From Ectocarpus siliculosus (Eukaryota > Sar > Phaeophyceae > Ectocarpales > Ectocarpaceae): a DNA stretch of 64,000 nucleotides. This document shows, piece by piece, positions 24,901 through 36,900 of this stretch. The notes beneath the pieces were generated by a model. The model worked only from the letters and a program-made list of their open reading frames with translations, had not been told where the DNA came from and did no database searches. The stretch's first letter is position 1, and the number at the start of each line of letters is the position of its first letter. The stretch spans positions 3,646,729 to 3,710,728 of the forward strand of contig FN649741.1 of the NCBI GenBank assembly GCA_000310025.1, read 5' to 3'. Both the position numbers and the translations under genes were made by a program.

Positions 24901-27900
24901 GCAGGCAGTACTCGTGAGGCATAAAGCCCGGGGTTTGAGTCAATGCTTGACCCTGTCGAGTAGCTGTACGCCATGTTTAGGGAATTCCCCCAAATCCTCA
25001 AAGCTAGGAACCTGATGGAACTCTACTAGTCAACACTGACAACGGGCGAATCAAGCAACAACGATGAACTTCCCATACGTGAAAGTACGACGGAAGACAT
25101 TGCAAGCCATGCCGCCCTGGTGAAGAAAACACCGTGATATTCTCGGCAATTACGTGCACTCACCTGTAGGCTGCAGGGAAAACGTAAAGTGTACATACAG
25201 CTCACGACGTATGTTAGAGTAGCTTTCCGGTTTCCAAATTTTTACCGTCTTGGCGAAAAGGTTCAGAAAGCGGATGCGGAGGAACGGACGTCCTTCGCAC
25301 TATCTATTGATCACGGCGTATTTCTAGAAAAACACGGAGAGTGTCGACCGTCTATGCCCGGTGCTACAAGTACACAGGCAGGAGTTCCTCAAGCAGTCAA
25401 GCAGGCGACATTCATCCACTACCTTGTCATGAAATCAGATGCGCAGAAAATCGTTTGCTTTTGTTTTCGGGATATGCATTCATCCCGCACAGTCTTTGCT
25501 GAAACTGCGTGTGGGGAGTTTTTTTCTTTTGGTGAGGGGCGCTTTGCCGGTCAGCTGCAACACATGGGAAATGTGGATTTCAATGTTTGCGTCCTGTGCT
25601 TCGTGCCCTTTCGTATCCCGACGGAGCTCAGTTTGCTCCAGTGAAATAATCACAAGCATTTTTTTCCTTCCTAACAATCACAAGCGATCCCCTTTCCTTG
25701 GGCCAAAAGCGACGGCGTCATGAACTCCATTTAAGCCCAGGATATCATCTTCAATGTGAACATCGTTGTGCATTCCTGCAGGTCAAGGGTGCGCTGGAGC
25801 GCGCTCTAATGGCTAGCAAGTTTCGAAGGGAGTTCGTCGACATGTATGCGAAGACACACGTCAAGAACGCCGAGCTTAGGGTCGCGAAGGTACCGTGGCC
25901 ATTTCGTTTCTCTCATGGGTTCAGCCATCTAGTTCGTGTTCGATTTAGGGGCGACGCTACGGAGATCCCCTCGGGTAGCTTGCCTGCCACGGAAGGTTTC
26001 CGAGGTCTCCACGTTTTTGCTCTCGCGCCTCCCCGCTTGGAGGAATCCGGCGGGCGGATAGACCTGCGTCCTCTCTGCTGCTTTCACATATCCGCAATTT
26101 TGGCATGTAGCGTATTCAACCAACGTGGCGCGACCGGCCGAAATTGTGTTTTCTATACGCTAAATAGTGAACATGGCATGTTGCATGCAAGATTGGGATG
26201 TGTCGTTTGCTGCAGAAGCAGATTTTCGGTCCCGGAATGTTGAAAACTTTCTCTTGGTGTTTGGGCGGCGCCCGCTATACATGAGCACGTGCGAGCCGAC
26301 GCTGGTGTTAGAACGCCCCACCTTTTTTTTGTCCTCCCCGCCCCGCTGTAGGCTGTACTTGATTTTCGATCACTTGCACTACCGTCGATCACTTTATTAT
26401 TTTGCGTGTACAATACGTGCTCTGCACTTGCGCTTGGTGCGGGACTGTCTAAATCGAACACCGACAAACCGAAACAAACAGATGCTCGAGCTTCGTGCCA
26501 AGGACCGAGCAGAAGCGACCATTCTGGATCACATTATCGGGACGTATTTGTCGGAGTTTGTCAAGGACGTTGCACAGGAGACTCTGAGGGCTGGTCTGCA
26601 AGCGAAAAGAAGGGCGGAAGATGAGGTGACAGGAGGTCCTAGAACATTCCCCAATTCAGCCGTCCAACGGAAAGATGCACCATCTGCAAGTATCACGACA
26701 TCCGCTTGGGGACAAATCAACTTGAAAACACCACTTGGCCTGTTCGGAGGGTGCCTCATGCCGTGTGCCGAGACCGTGGGGCGTAAGAAACACTCCAGCT
26801 CGGGCAACCAGCAGGAAGTAGCATTGAATCCCGGTTCAACAATAGCTGTGGGCCACCGGTACCCAGCCTCTCGTTCCAACTATTGTCAGGATTCGCTGTG
26901 TACGTGTACGTGGACAGCGGAAGAGACGCTTAATGCCTAACTACGCCTCACAGGAAAAATGGAAAAAGTCCTACACACACTGAGCTGCTTCCCACGAGCT
27001 AATACCCAGGATATACTGGATTTCGCCGCGTACGGCTATGTTAGAAGAATTCGCGCAGGCACCAATCGTGCTAATTAACTGTTCGAGTCCTCGCGGCCAT
27101 AACCTTGCTGCTCCTTGACACTTTTCTGCAAAATAACGCACATCTCCCCCATGTTCTTTATTTGCGTTCTCACTCCGTATGCTCCTTACCGACGGTATGA
27201 CAACGTCCGAGAGAGTAGACGGGGCTTGTGTTTCCGGACCCGAGCCACATGCAGTATGGCGTGTACAGTACATTCCGCTCGTGGTGGGTGGGCCGTAAGG
27301 AAGAGCTGGAACGCAGCGTGGAAAAATGGAGCATTGTCATAGCAAAGGTGGGTGGGGGAGAAAGCAGCCAGCTCTCAACGCCGTGCATGTTGCTCCTTAT
27401 CGCACCCCTCCACTTGTGCGAGTTCCCGGCAGAGAAAGTAGTCAGTCGTCGTCTGCAGCCGACGGGGCACCGGATTTCAGGCTATGGTAGTTTTTAGCTG
27501 AATTCGCACGCCACGACCACGTTTTCGCTCACCGTGCCGCTCTACAACCGTGAATCGGCCAAGTCCCAACGGAGGCTATAGGAAATGCCCTCCAATAGGT
27601 ATTTCAAAGCCACCCTTTCAGCCACAGCGTCGGCACCCTTTCTGCGAATGGCGATGTCTGCTTCTAGAAGGTAACACACAAACACGCGCATGATCAGCGG
27701 GAACCTTTTGGTGGTCTCCAGGCAAAAGAACAATCACATCGCAACAGCAGTCCCAACTCTCTGCCGTTGGGCCTTCCACCTATCTTCCTTTATCTCTTTG
27801 TTTCGGTTGGTTGGGGGGACCCGGAACCGCTGACCGCGACCGTTGCTTAGAATCGCGAGAAGTGGGAGAGGGAGCACGCCAGAGTGACAGAGGCGCAACA

Positions 27901-30900
27901 AAGCTTGCTAGAGCGCGGTCTAAAGGAGGAAGCCAGGTCAAGGATAGCAAAGGTAAGCGACGGTGTTCGTGCAGATCTCGCCCAAAACGTAAGGTAATAT
28001 GTTCTTGCAACGGGTGCCAAGCCTTCAGAGTTCACCCTCGAAAGAAGTGTGCGAAACGTCAACCGGATGTTGCGCTGGCGAATGTCGTGAAATTTCTCAT
28101 GATCAGCTTGAAGCCCTTAGTCAATACAGGAAACCCTTCGAGTACATTTGCATTATTCTGCCCAAGTGTGCCCGACGGAGATACTCTTGATCGATTGCAC
28201 CCAAAATTAGCCTCTGAGCAATTCGCAAGCATGTATTGATTACCGTAAGCTACGGAGTATTCCCCCCGGGGAGGGGATCGTTTTTTTTTCTGAAACCAAC
28301 CCCCTCGGGGGGAAATTGACGTACCGCTGGGGGGTAGTGTTTTTTTTCCAACGCTACCCCGGGGGGAAGCGCCCCCCGGGGGGTTGCGCAAAATAATGAT
28401 GGTCCACACACCACACACACAGCGAGTGGTGAAACCGAGATGGATAAGGTTTACGAGCAAGCGTTCCACAAAAAGAGGGAGGGGGAACGTAAGAGCAACA
28501 AAGACGAAGAGAAAAAAGACAGTAAGAGGTACTATTGCCTAAGCTCATGCACGAGAATTCGCTGTTTGTCCGCTGGAATAAGCTATGTTTACGCTTCGGT
28601 TCTACCTTGGGTTGTGAGATCCAAAAATGAATACGATTTTTCCCTTTGTGCGCAAGGTTTCGTCAGCATGCTATATGGTACGCGTCAGCTGACTCCAGGG
28701 ATGATAAATGCAAGAAATAGACAAACGAAAGCATTTCACCCATAAAACAACGGCGAGGGCCAAGTGACAAACGGTACACCTAAATCTCGCTCGAAGCGCA
28801 GATCTGCAAGTCAATTTTCCGTCCCATATCATGCTTTTTGTTCTCCGCGATGCACCAAAATCGACTCAGCAAGTAAGGGAAATACATCCCCCCCCGGGTG
28901 AACTCGTGGGAAAAATGGTACCCCGGGGGGAAATTGACATACTCGGGGGGGATCTTGTTTTTTTTGGTCGAAAACGATCTACCCCGGGGCTAAATCAACG
29001 AACTCATGCTTCCAGGCCGAAAAGGTAATGGGGGGGGGAGATCTCTAACCCGGGTAACCCGGGGGAAAACTCCGTAGTTAACGGAATATTGGTTCGTCCC
29101 CGCCTCTCCACATGTTGAGTATAGACGTGCGCCGAGATGGCCAAGGAGGAAAGGGCAACGAAGGCCTTCAACTCCTGGGAGCTGGTCATGATGCTGCGAG
29201 AGAAGAGAAGGATGATGGACGAAGAGATGGAGACCAGGTGCAGTCTAGTGTCTCTAGGAAACAGGCCAGCCCAAATAAGGAGATCTGGAACATACATAAC
29301 GTAGGGCAAGCTGAGCTGGAAGGTCTTTCGCTTCTCCATAAGAGAATAAGTGTAGAGGATGTAAATGAAGCACACGCAGCTGGCCATTGATGATATGAGG
29401 AGAACAGCCAGAGTTTCTGGGGAACAGTGGACAGAAGACACGCACCAAACATTTTGCTCGGTCTTCGAATGCAGGACAGAGGAGGCACAGAACATTGGTC
29501 AGGGCTTTTGTATTGCTTAAATGTATGCTACGGTTGTTGCTTACCCCTCGTGAATCGAACACTGGGCGCTCCTTTTTACTAAACTAGTCTCTGCGCCAAA
29601 ACAATGTGGACCGTAACCAGGCGGTATATGAGAGCATTGGAGATGCAAAGACGAGAAGAGGAGCGGCAGAGCAAGCTCAAGACGGCGGCGGAGGCGAAGG
29701 AAGAGCGGCAGAGGAAATGGCTCACCATGACGGAGGAGGAAAAAGAAGTGTTTGTTGAGGAAGAGAAGGTCGCCAAGAAGCAAGAGTGGATCAAGAAGCA
29801 GGTGAGACCAGCTCATGGGCGCACAAGCGCGAACATGCGGGTTTGACGAGTTGGTGAGTGCGCAAGCGACGAACCTTGCGAACACGTCCATACAACCGTT
29901 CCGCCTTAATCGGCTAAAAAAGCTCCACAGGATCAGTTTCCCTCACATGTATTCTCCTGGTGCTCAACAGGCGGTGTTGCTGGGACTTGCGCCTGCCGAC
30001 GATGGAGACGGCGCTGAGGGTGGTATCGGCGACGACAAAACCTACGCGTCCGCCGCAAGCAGTCGCGAGAGAAGGCGGCTGTCGATCAAGGCGGCCAAAG
30101 TCCGCAGGAGGAAGCAGGAGATTGAGATCACGGCCATGGAAGCCGAGGACGAGCGCAGCAAGCTTGAGAACCGGGCTTACCGGGTGGGTTACTGACCCCA
30201 CCTTTGGTTGCTAGCAGGAACCATTGTTCTCCTGACAGGCGTCGAGCGGACTGTTCGTTGCCTTTAATATGAAGTTTGGGGTTCGCGCGCCACGCTTGTC
30301 ACTTGAGAGTGTCGACGTTCTATGATGAAGGTGTGCATAATGCGATCTGAATGGCTTGGATGAGATGAGGTCGCACGAGACCACGTGGCGGACGAGAGGT
30401 GGCGTGAGTGTACCGCGCATGATGTGGTGACGACGGATGCGCTAAGAAACACAGAGGGAAGCCTAAAGAACCCGCCGACGTTTGAGCCGAACGCTCAACG
30501 AGCTTTAGACGTAACGATCCGTTCCGTGCCAACCAAACTCCGTACCCTGTATCACCGATATGAAACCACAAACTCACCGCAGGAGATGCTTGAGGTGAGG
30601 CTTCAGCGGCAGATCGAGATGGCTAGGAGGGCAGCGGCTATGAAGCGCCAGATGGCCGCCGAGGTTTCTGCCGCCGGAGGTGGCCAAGCTGCAGCGTCGA
30701 TCGTAAACTCAATGGACAGTGGTAGCGGCGGCGGCGGCGGCAGCGGGGGCGGGGGCGGGGGCGATGGAGATGGGGACGGAAGCAAAATAGAAGCCGGCAG
30801 CATAGGCGTCGGAGGAGAGGAAGGGGGCGGCTTTCTTGGTGGTGGCGGCAGCGAAGACACCGGCGGTAGTTTCAACTTGTTCGATGTGAGTTGATGGTCC

Positions 30901-33900
30901 CTTTCCTGTTCTTCGTCTTGGTGCTCGTACTCATTGCGCTGGGAGAACTACAATGAACAGCGTTACCTGTTGGCCACGCGCGTCTGTTTCCTCGCGCTTT
31001 GAGTGCTCCAACGCTAAAACGTTCTTGGAAAAGGGCCAAGAGATGCTCACCAACTTCTGCTGCTGTTCCCATGTCCAAACTGTTCACACGTTCCAAGGAC
31101 GACTACGCTAGCAGCTCTGAGTCGGAGCTCGGGGAGGAAGATCGAGCTTTCGCCGAGGACATGGGACTGCCGACGGGCGACGTCGACCTCGAAGACTCAG
31201 ACCACTCTTCGGATGATGAAGAGGGCGGAGGAAAGGCGGCGAAGAAAGCGGCCAAGGCCAAGGCGGATGCGGCCGCCGCCGCTGCAGCTAAAGCTGCGGA
31301 GACCAACTGGCTAGGCGGAGGGGGTGGCCGTTGGGGAGGTGGCGGGGGCGGCGGCAACAAGCAGGCGAAAGAGGCTGAAGAGGAAACCGCCAACAACGGT
31401 AACGAACCCACCAATAATGTTGAGGCTGTTACGCCTCCTGGGTCTCCGGCTGCAGAGTTAGGTATTGGTGGTGTGGAAGGGGGGGAAGACGGGAGAAGTC
31501 CTGTGGTCGCCCCGCTAGAGGAGGAGGGGGCGGCGCCCCTGGCAGAGAGGGCAGGGTCGGTGATGCTGGCACGAAACGGAGTACAGAATGGAAAGGAGCA
31601 CGACAAGAACCACGACGGTGAGATGTGGTCTGCTTACCCCCTCCTGTTCCACTGCCAATGAAAAGTGCCGTTTTCGTTCCGTGGAAATGCGTGCGAACCC
31701 GCTCCAAACCGCAAGGTTGCTGGTCCACCCGCTCGTTGTAACTTTTGCCGTCTTCTTTCACGCAAAACATGCGTTCTTCCTTGGGTTCTGTCGCGGTGCG
31801 TTGTCGTTAGTTTGTGTTTCCCTCCTTCCCTCTGCATTAAAAAAAGGAAAAGGAGAAATTGGCGGGACGTTCGGACGTGCTGCATCTCCCGCCGTCTGTT
31901 CCCGCCCTTCAACCCCTTCCACAAACGAGAACTCGATGGACGAATGGGACGACGCCGAGGACAGGGGCGAGGGCAACATTGACAGTCGTGGTAGGCCAAT
32001 AACGGCAGGGGAGCGAGCGAAAGACAAGCGCCGACGCGGCAATGGCCAAGGTGGGAAGGATTTCGGCAACGAAAGGGCTTCTTCAGCCCCTCCTCTTCGC
32101 CTTCCAGGTAGCCGCGAAGGAAATAGTAGGGGCGGTCGCGGTAATGGAGGCCGCAATGCGGCAGAAGGGGCGAGGGGGGGTCTCGGGGGGCGACGGCGTA
32201 TGCTATCTGACGACGAGGAGGACAGCACAAGCACGGAGGAAGAGACCAGCAGCGACGAGGTACAACATTTTCTGAGACGGGTATTGGGGTGATGCACTCC
32301 AAGCTGTGATGCCTTGCCTAAGTCAAAGTGCATCGGGAATCGTGCAAAGATTGTCCACGTTGGCGGATGGGTGCTGGGGTGGGTTGATGTGTTGGCCTGG
32401 AAGGTTTCAGTGGTGGGAAAACCCAGGTAGAGAGTACCACCGAAAGTTGACGGCGGGTTTGATCAGAATGTTCCCCACTATTAGCTCGATTTTGCTCACC
32501 ATGCCCGAATACCAACCAAAACTCAGGATCGTGGCGGGCACGGGCGACATGTGGCGACCAGGAAACGAAAGCCGGTCGATGGCGGCAGTGCTACCAAGAA
32601 AAAAAAGGCCAAGAAGAATGGCAAGAAGACAGCAGTTGCTGCAACCCTGGCTTTGGCGGAGGCGGAATCTCTCGAGGAAGAGAACCCGGAACTAGCACAA
32701 ATGGTCCAGCAGAAAAAGGTAACCACGTTTTACGATTCGATTGGCCCGCGGTGCCTGTCTGTATCGAAAATTGCATCGTTTCCCATGGCCTTCTCCACCA
32801 AAACAGAGAGAACTCTATGAACCATGCTTACCAACACTACACGTTGCACACGCGCCGCTAGTCGAAAAACTAGAAACCCTGTGCGACCCACGACCAATTC
32901 GTGTCAAAGAACCGTCGGCATTGCCCACACACACTACCCGAGAATGGAGCGGCCGAAAACCAGTGGTGTAATAATATTCAAGCGGCGCGCCCGAACCATG
33001 GCGATATAATATTGTGACGGAAACGTAGGTGATCGACCGGCGCATGAAGCACAGGCTCGGAAGACAGAGACAGCGCGTGATCAAGCGGCTGCGCAGGGCG
33101 AAGGAAGTTCGCGAGGCTGAGGACAAGAAAATTGCCATGAGGCTAGAGCAGGCGAATCAGGTACCTCCGAGCATCACCTGACGACGAAACCACTCGAATG
33201 TTTTCCGCTTCGACACGAGTGTCAATTTTGGTCTGACGCATGGTTCGATATTCGTTGGGTTGAGGAATTGTACCAGGGAACGCCTGCCTCATGCGCGGCG
33301 GTGCGCTCAAATTTCGGCGATACCGCTCTACAGCACCAGCACGAGTGGAGCATGGCGGGGGTTGAGAAGTCCAGCTCATCGAGACACACTGACTGCCCAC
33401 ACCGCTTTGTTCTATCGCGACAAATGCGTATTTGATTTTATTCTGCGCAACTTGCAAGATCCTACATTGCTCGTCACTCTGCGTTTTCCCGGACACACGC
33501 TTGAAAAGATGGCCCAGCTTGCAGACGCCAAGGCGGAATTGGCGTGGCTTGATGCGGAAGGAGAGTCGAGGAGGCTGGAAAAGCGGCTTGTCGGGGAGAG
33601 GGAGGGGCTGCGAAAACTTCGGTTATTCTGTCAGACCAAGGCTCGGGAAGAGATCGCTTGCAAAGAGGAATCGGTGTTGAGGTAAGGCATGCGGTATCGG
33701 TTTATGATACGGCATTATTCCAAGGTGTGCTGAAGTGCAGGTTGGCCGTTTGAAAAGATGTAGTTGGGGCCATCGGTTCGTGCCGGAACACCTTGGCATG
33801 CTCGGGCTACGCAGTCCACAGGACCATTGCCCTATCAAATACCGGTAGGCTCTAGTCTTCAGTATTATTTATGATGCTTCATAGGACAATGCCCTGTCAA

Positions 33901-36900
33901 GTACCAGTAGGCTGTAGTGTCGAGGTTTAACCACACTGCTGCACGCTGATAGAAGTGACCGACGAGTTAAACAAGAATAGACACACCGCACAAATCCCGA
34001 GCAAAAGCCTCCGTGGTCCCTACAACGCAAGGTCTCGGATAAACCTGGGGACAAGGTCAATCTTGTTGGTGTCCGTGAGTCTGGCGTTGACTCTCCGGCT
34101 TACAAAGTTGGCGCTCGTTCTTTCGCCCTGACACCAGAACAAACGAGGCGAGAAAGCGGCAGGCCGCGCGCGACGATGCCTTTACATGGCACGCCAGGTG
34201 CAAGGAGCAGGAGCACCGCACCTTGAAGTGGAAAATCAGAGTACTGAAGGACACAAAGTTCTTCAACGGGAGGGTCATCACCGGCCAGTACCAAAGGTGA
34301 TACCCAAGGGTGGGGCCTTCACTGAATGCAAGCGTTGTTGCATTTCGGTTGGTTGGTGTACCCGCTTAGCAGGTTTGCGTCGTGAATGCGTCGAGTTCGG
34401 GATGTCTTTTGGTTGAGAACAACATATTTGGTCAGAATTGATCTCTTTGCAGGCTGGGAGACTGTCGATAGGAGACTAGTTTGTCGGGTTGATTCGACGT
34501 GCTATCCTCTCCATAGTATGTCCATCGCCAGCCCCCTTGTAGGACCTTGACAAGGGCGTTCTTCGTCTCAAGATGCCCCGACCACATCTGTCCGACCTCC
34601 TTTATCCTGGCTACCCAAAATCGGATGAAGATGGGAAACGGATTGGATATATCCGCACCTCCACTCAATGTATTTCAAGGGCTTGGTGGATATCGTGGTT
34701 AACAGGGCCGAGCTCATCGGGGCAGAACGGCGCATGATGAAGGTGAGCGTGCTGCTGTAGGGGGTCACGTGATGGGATCCGTCAGATGGACCCAGGTTCA
34801 GTGAAGGATGGCGTGAACACGCACGTGCTCTTGGGGTCACAGGGCAGATAATGTTTGTAACTGGGTCCAGGCTCAAAGAGGCCCGTTCTACGTACCACGC
34901 CAGCCGAAAAAGCGCCTAGTCAGCCTGTGATTCCTTGAGCGTGAAATACTTATCCGTGTTTCCCCAAACGCCGCAGAAGTCCAATACTGCTTACCTCCCT
35001 TCCCACATCCGCTCGTTTCCGGCCGATCATAAAAAAAAACGTTACATGGCGTATTTCAGATCCACGACCGACTGGTGAGAACGTCACAAGAGATAACCAA
35101 GAAGGAGACGTTGGTGTCCAACCTGTGGAAGAAACAGCGGAGGCGCGAGCTTATCTATCTCAGGCGGTCGGAGCTGGGAAAAAGAATATTTGGGAAGTCG
35201 CAGAAGAAGTATCTCCGGAAGGTAATCCGTCGATATCCACAGGGAATTGGTTCGATTAAATTGCGGCACGAAGTGTCGCACCCAACCTTGCAGTGTCCTT
35301 CCCCGCCTACACAATGACTAAGCGCACGACGCAAGATAACCCCAAAATTGTCGGAGATGTCTCAATATGGAATACGAGTGGTGCTTTGCCTCTACAGGAA
35401 TGTGTGGTCAATGACCAACTACATAAGGCGAGCAACCATGAGTACGCCCCTACCCAATCCCACCACACGATGCACTGTCTTCCTGCCGTACATTGTACGC
35501 GCCCAATATCCGGCGTCTGTCTGCCATCCGTTTCTTCCTTTCCTGTCTAGGTGTTCGAAGCTTGGACAGGCTTCCACATGTGGCTGCGAAGCATGCGAGA
35601 GGCCTTCCAGCTAAAGTACGGCGTCCTCAAGCAGGCGAGTGCGAGCAAACGATATCGAACCATCTGTTACCGCATTCGATGTGTAACTGCGCGATTTGCA
35701 GATTGGGACTCACTGCTTGATATTTTGATGACTCCAGCATACACCGACACAATATGTTTGTGTGTGTAAGCGGTAGGATACGAATCTCCGACATCTCCGG
35801 GGGCTACGCAGATAGATATGAGATATGTGATGGGTGTGACGGACTTGACGCGCTAGGCTCTGCTTCCTGCCCATTTCTCACTCTCTAAACAATACAAGGA
35901 GCTTGAGTCAATCCGTTGTGCAGAAACGCTCTCGACAAGAGTCCGCGAGCGTAATAACGCAGTACACGCGCCGACACCCGAAATACAACACGGCCATGAA
36001 CCAACCAATACTCATCGAGATCATGTTTCAATTCGATGCGTCCAAGGCCCGACCGTCTCGTGGTGCCTTTGCCTAAACGTCACGCTAAAATGCCTTTGTC
36101 TCTTCATTGTCACCTGGCAGGAATTGGACCTGAACCGTGTGTACGAGGAGATCGACGCCGGATCGCAGCGGTCGCGAAACACACGACCCCTCTGCGAGAA
36201 GACTGGAGCCCTCCCAGTGACGAGAAAGAGCCTGTTTCATCGTTTCAAGGTCACACACATTTACATAGGGGGTTCTACGGCGGGGAATTTAAATGTTTCT
36301 CGTTGACGACCGACCAGTGCTCAACGTTGAGTGGGCAGTAGCCCACAGATATCCCCACGTCGGACCCTTGGCAACTGTATTCCTGGCGTATCGGCTGTCT
36401 TTCTGGGCGATCCAAGGCACTCTCGGGCAGTAACAATGCTTCCCATGCACCTCTAGCTTCTGCCGAGGAGGGTGAACGCCCGACGTGCGCGAAACGATTG
36501 CGAAGGATGGTTGCTGACAAGCGGTTTCACCTAAGTCACCACAGGAACGAGGATCACGTCGCTCCTATCGGCAACCCTTTGTCATGCTCTTCCTTGTTCG
36601 CCCTTTGTGTGTTCGGGGAATCGCCGTCTTGGTGTACATGTGTGCTTGAAATTCCAGGAGCGTCCGATTCGATGTCGGAACTGCAAGGAGCTTTACCTTG
36701 AGGCTCAGAACCACGACCTTTGCTGCGCCTACCACCCGGGGGAGTACAAAAGGGCTTGCCCTCGCAGCTGTCCTGGGCTCACGGAAAAGTGCATGAGCCA
36801 CAGGTGATGCTGCTTGAGTTACAGGGTTCTCTTGACGTGGCCACCAGTCGATTCGCCTAAAGTACAATCTGTGTGGTTCTCTTTACCAAAGTGATCGTAA

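Noticed and set aside
25189-25644. 151-codon plus-strand frame in a 950-bp gap of the giant gene
   Set aside because: The flanking exons 24720-24827 and 25782-25889 join directly in phase 0. The frame has no coiled-coil bias beyond a short stretch and no convincing splice sites.
28440-28528. Lys/Glu-rich frame (MDKVYEQAFHKKREGERKSN) that resembles another coiled-coil exon
   Set aside because: Its donor leaves phase 2, while the next exon (29125) needs phase 0. The exon at 27952 joins directly to 29125 in phase 0, and the frame sits inside the TIR-bounded element.
31758-32333. Long minus-strand frames opposite 31,100-32,300
   Set aside because: They are Pro/Ser-rich shadows of the acidic Gly/Ser/Glu-rich plus-strand exons of the giant gene.
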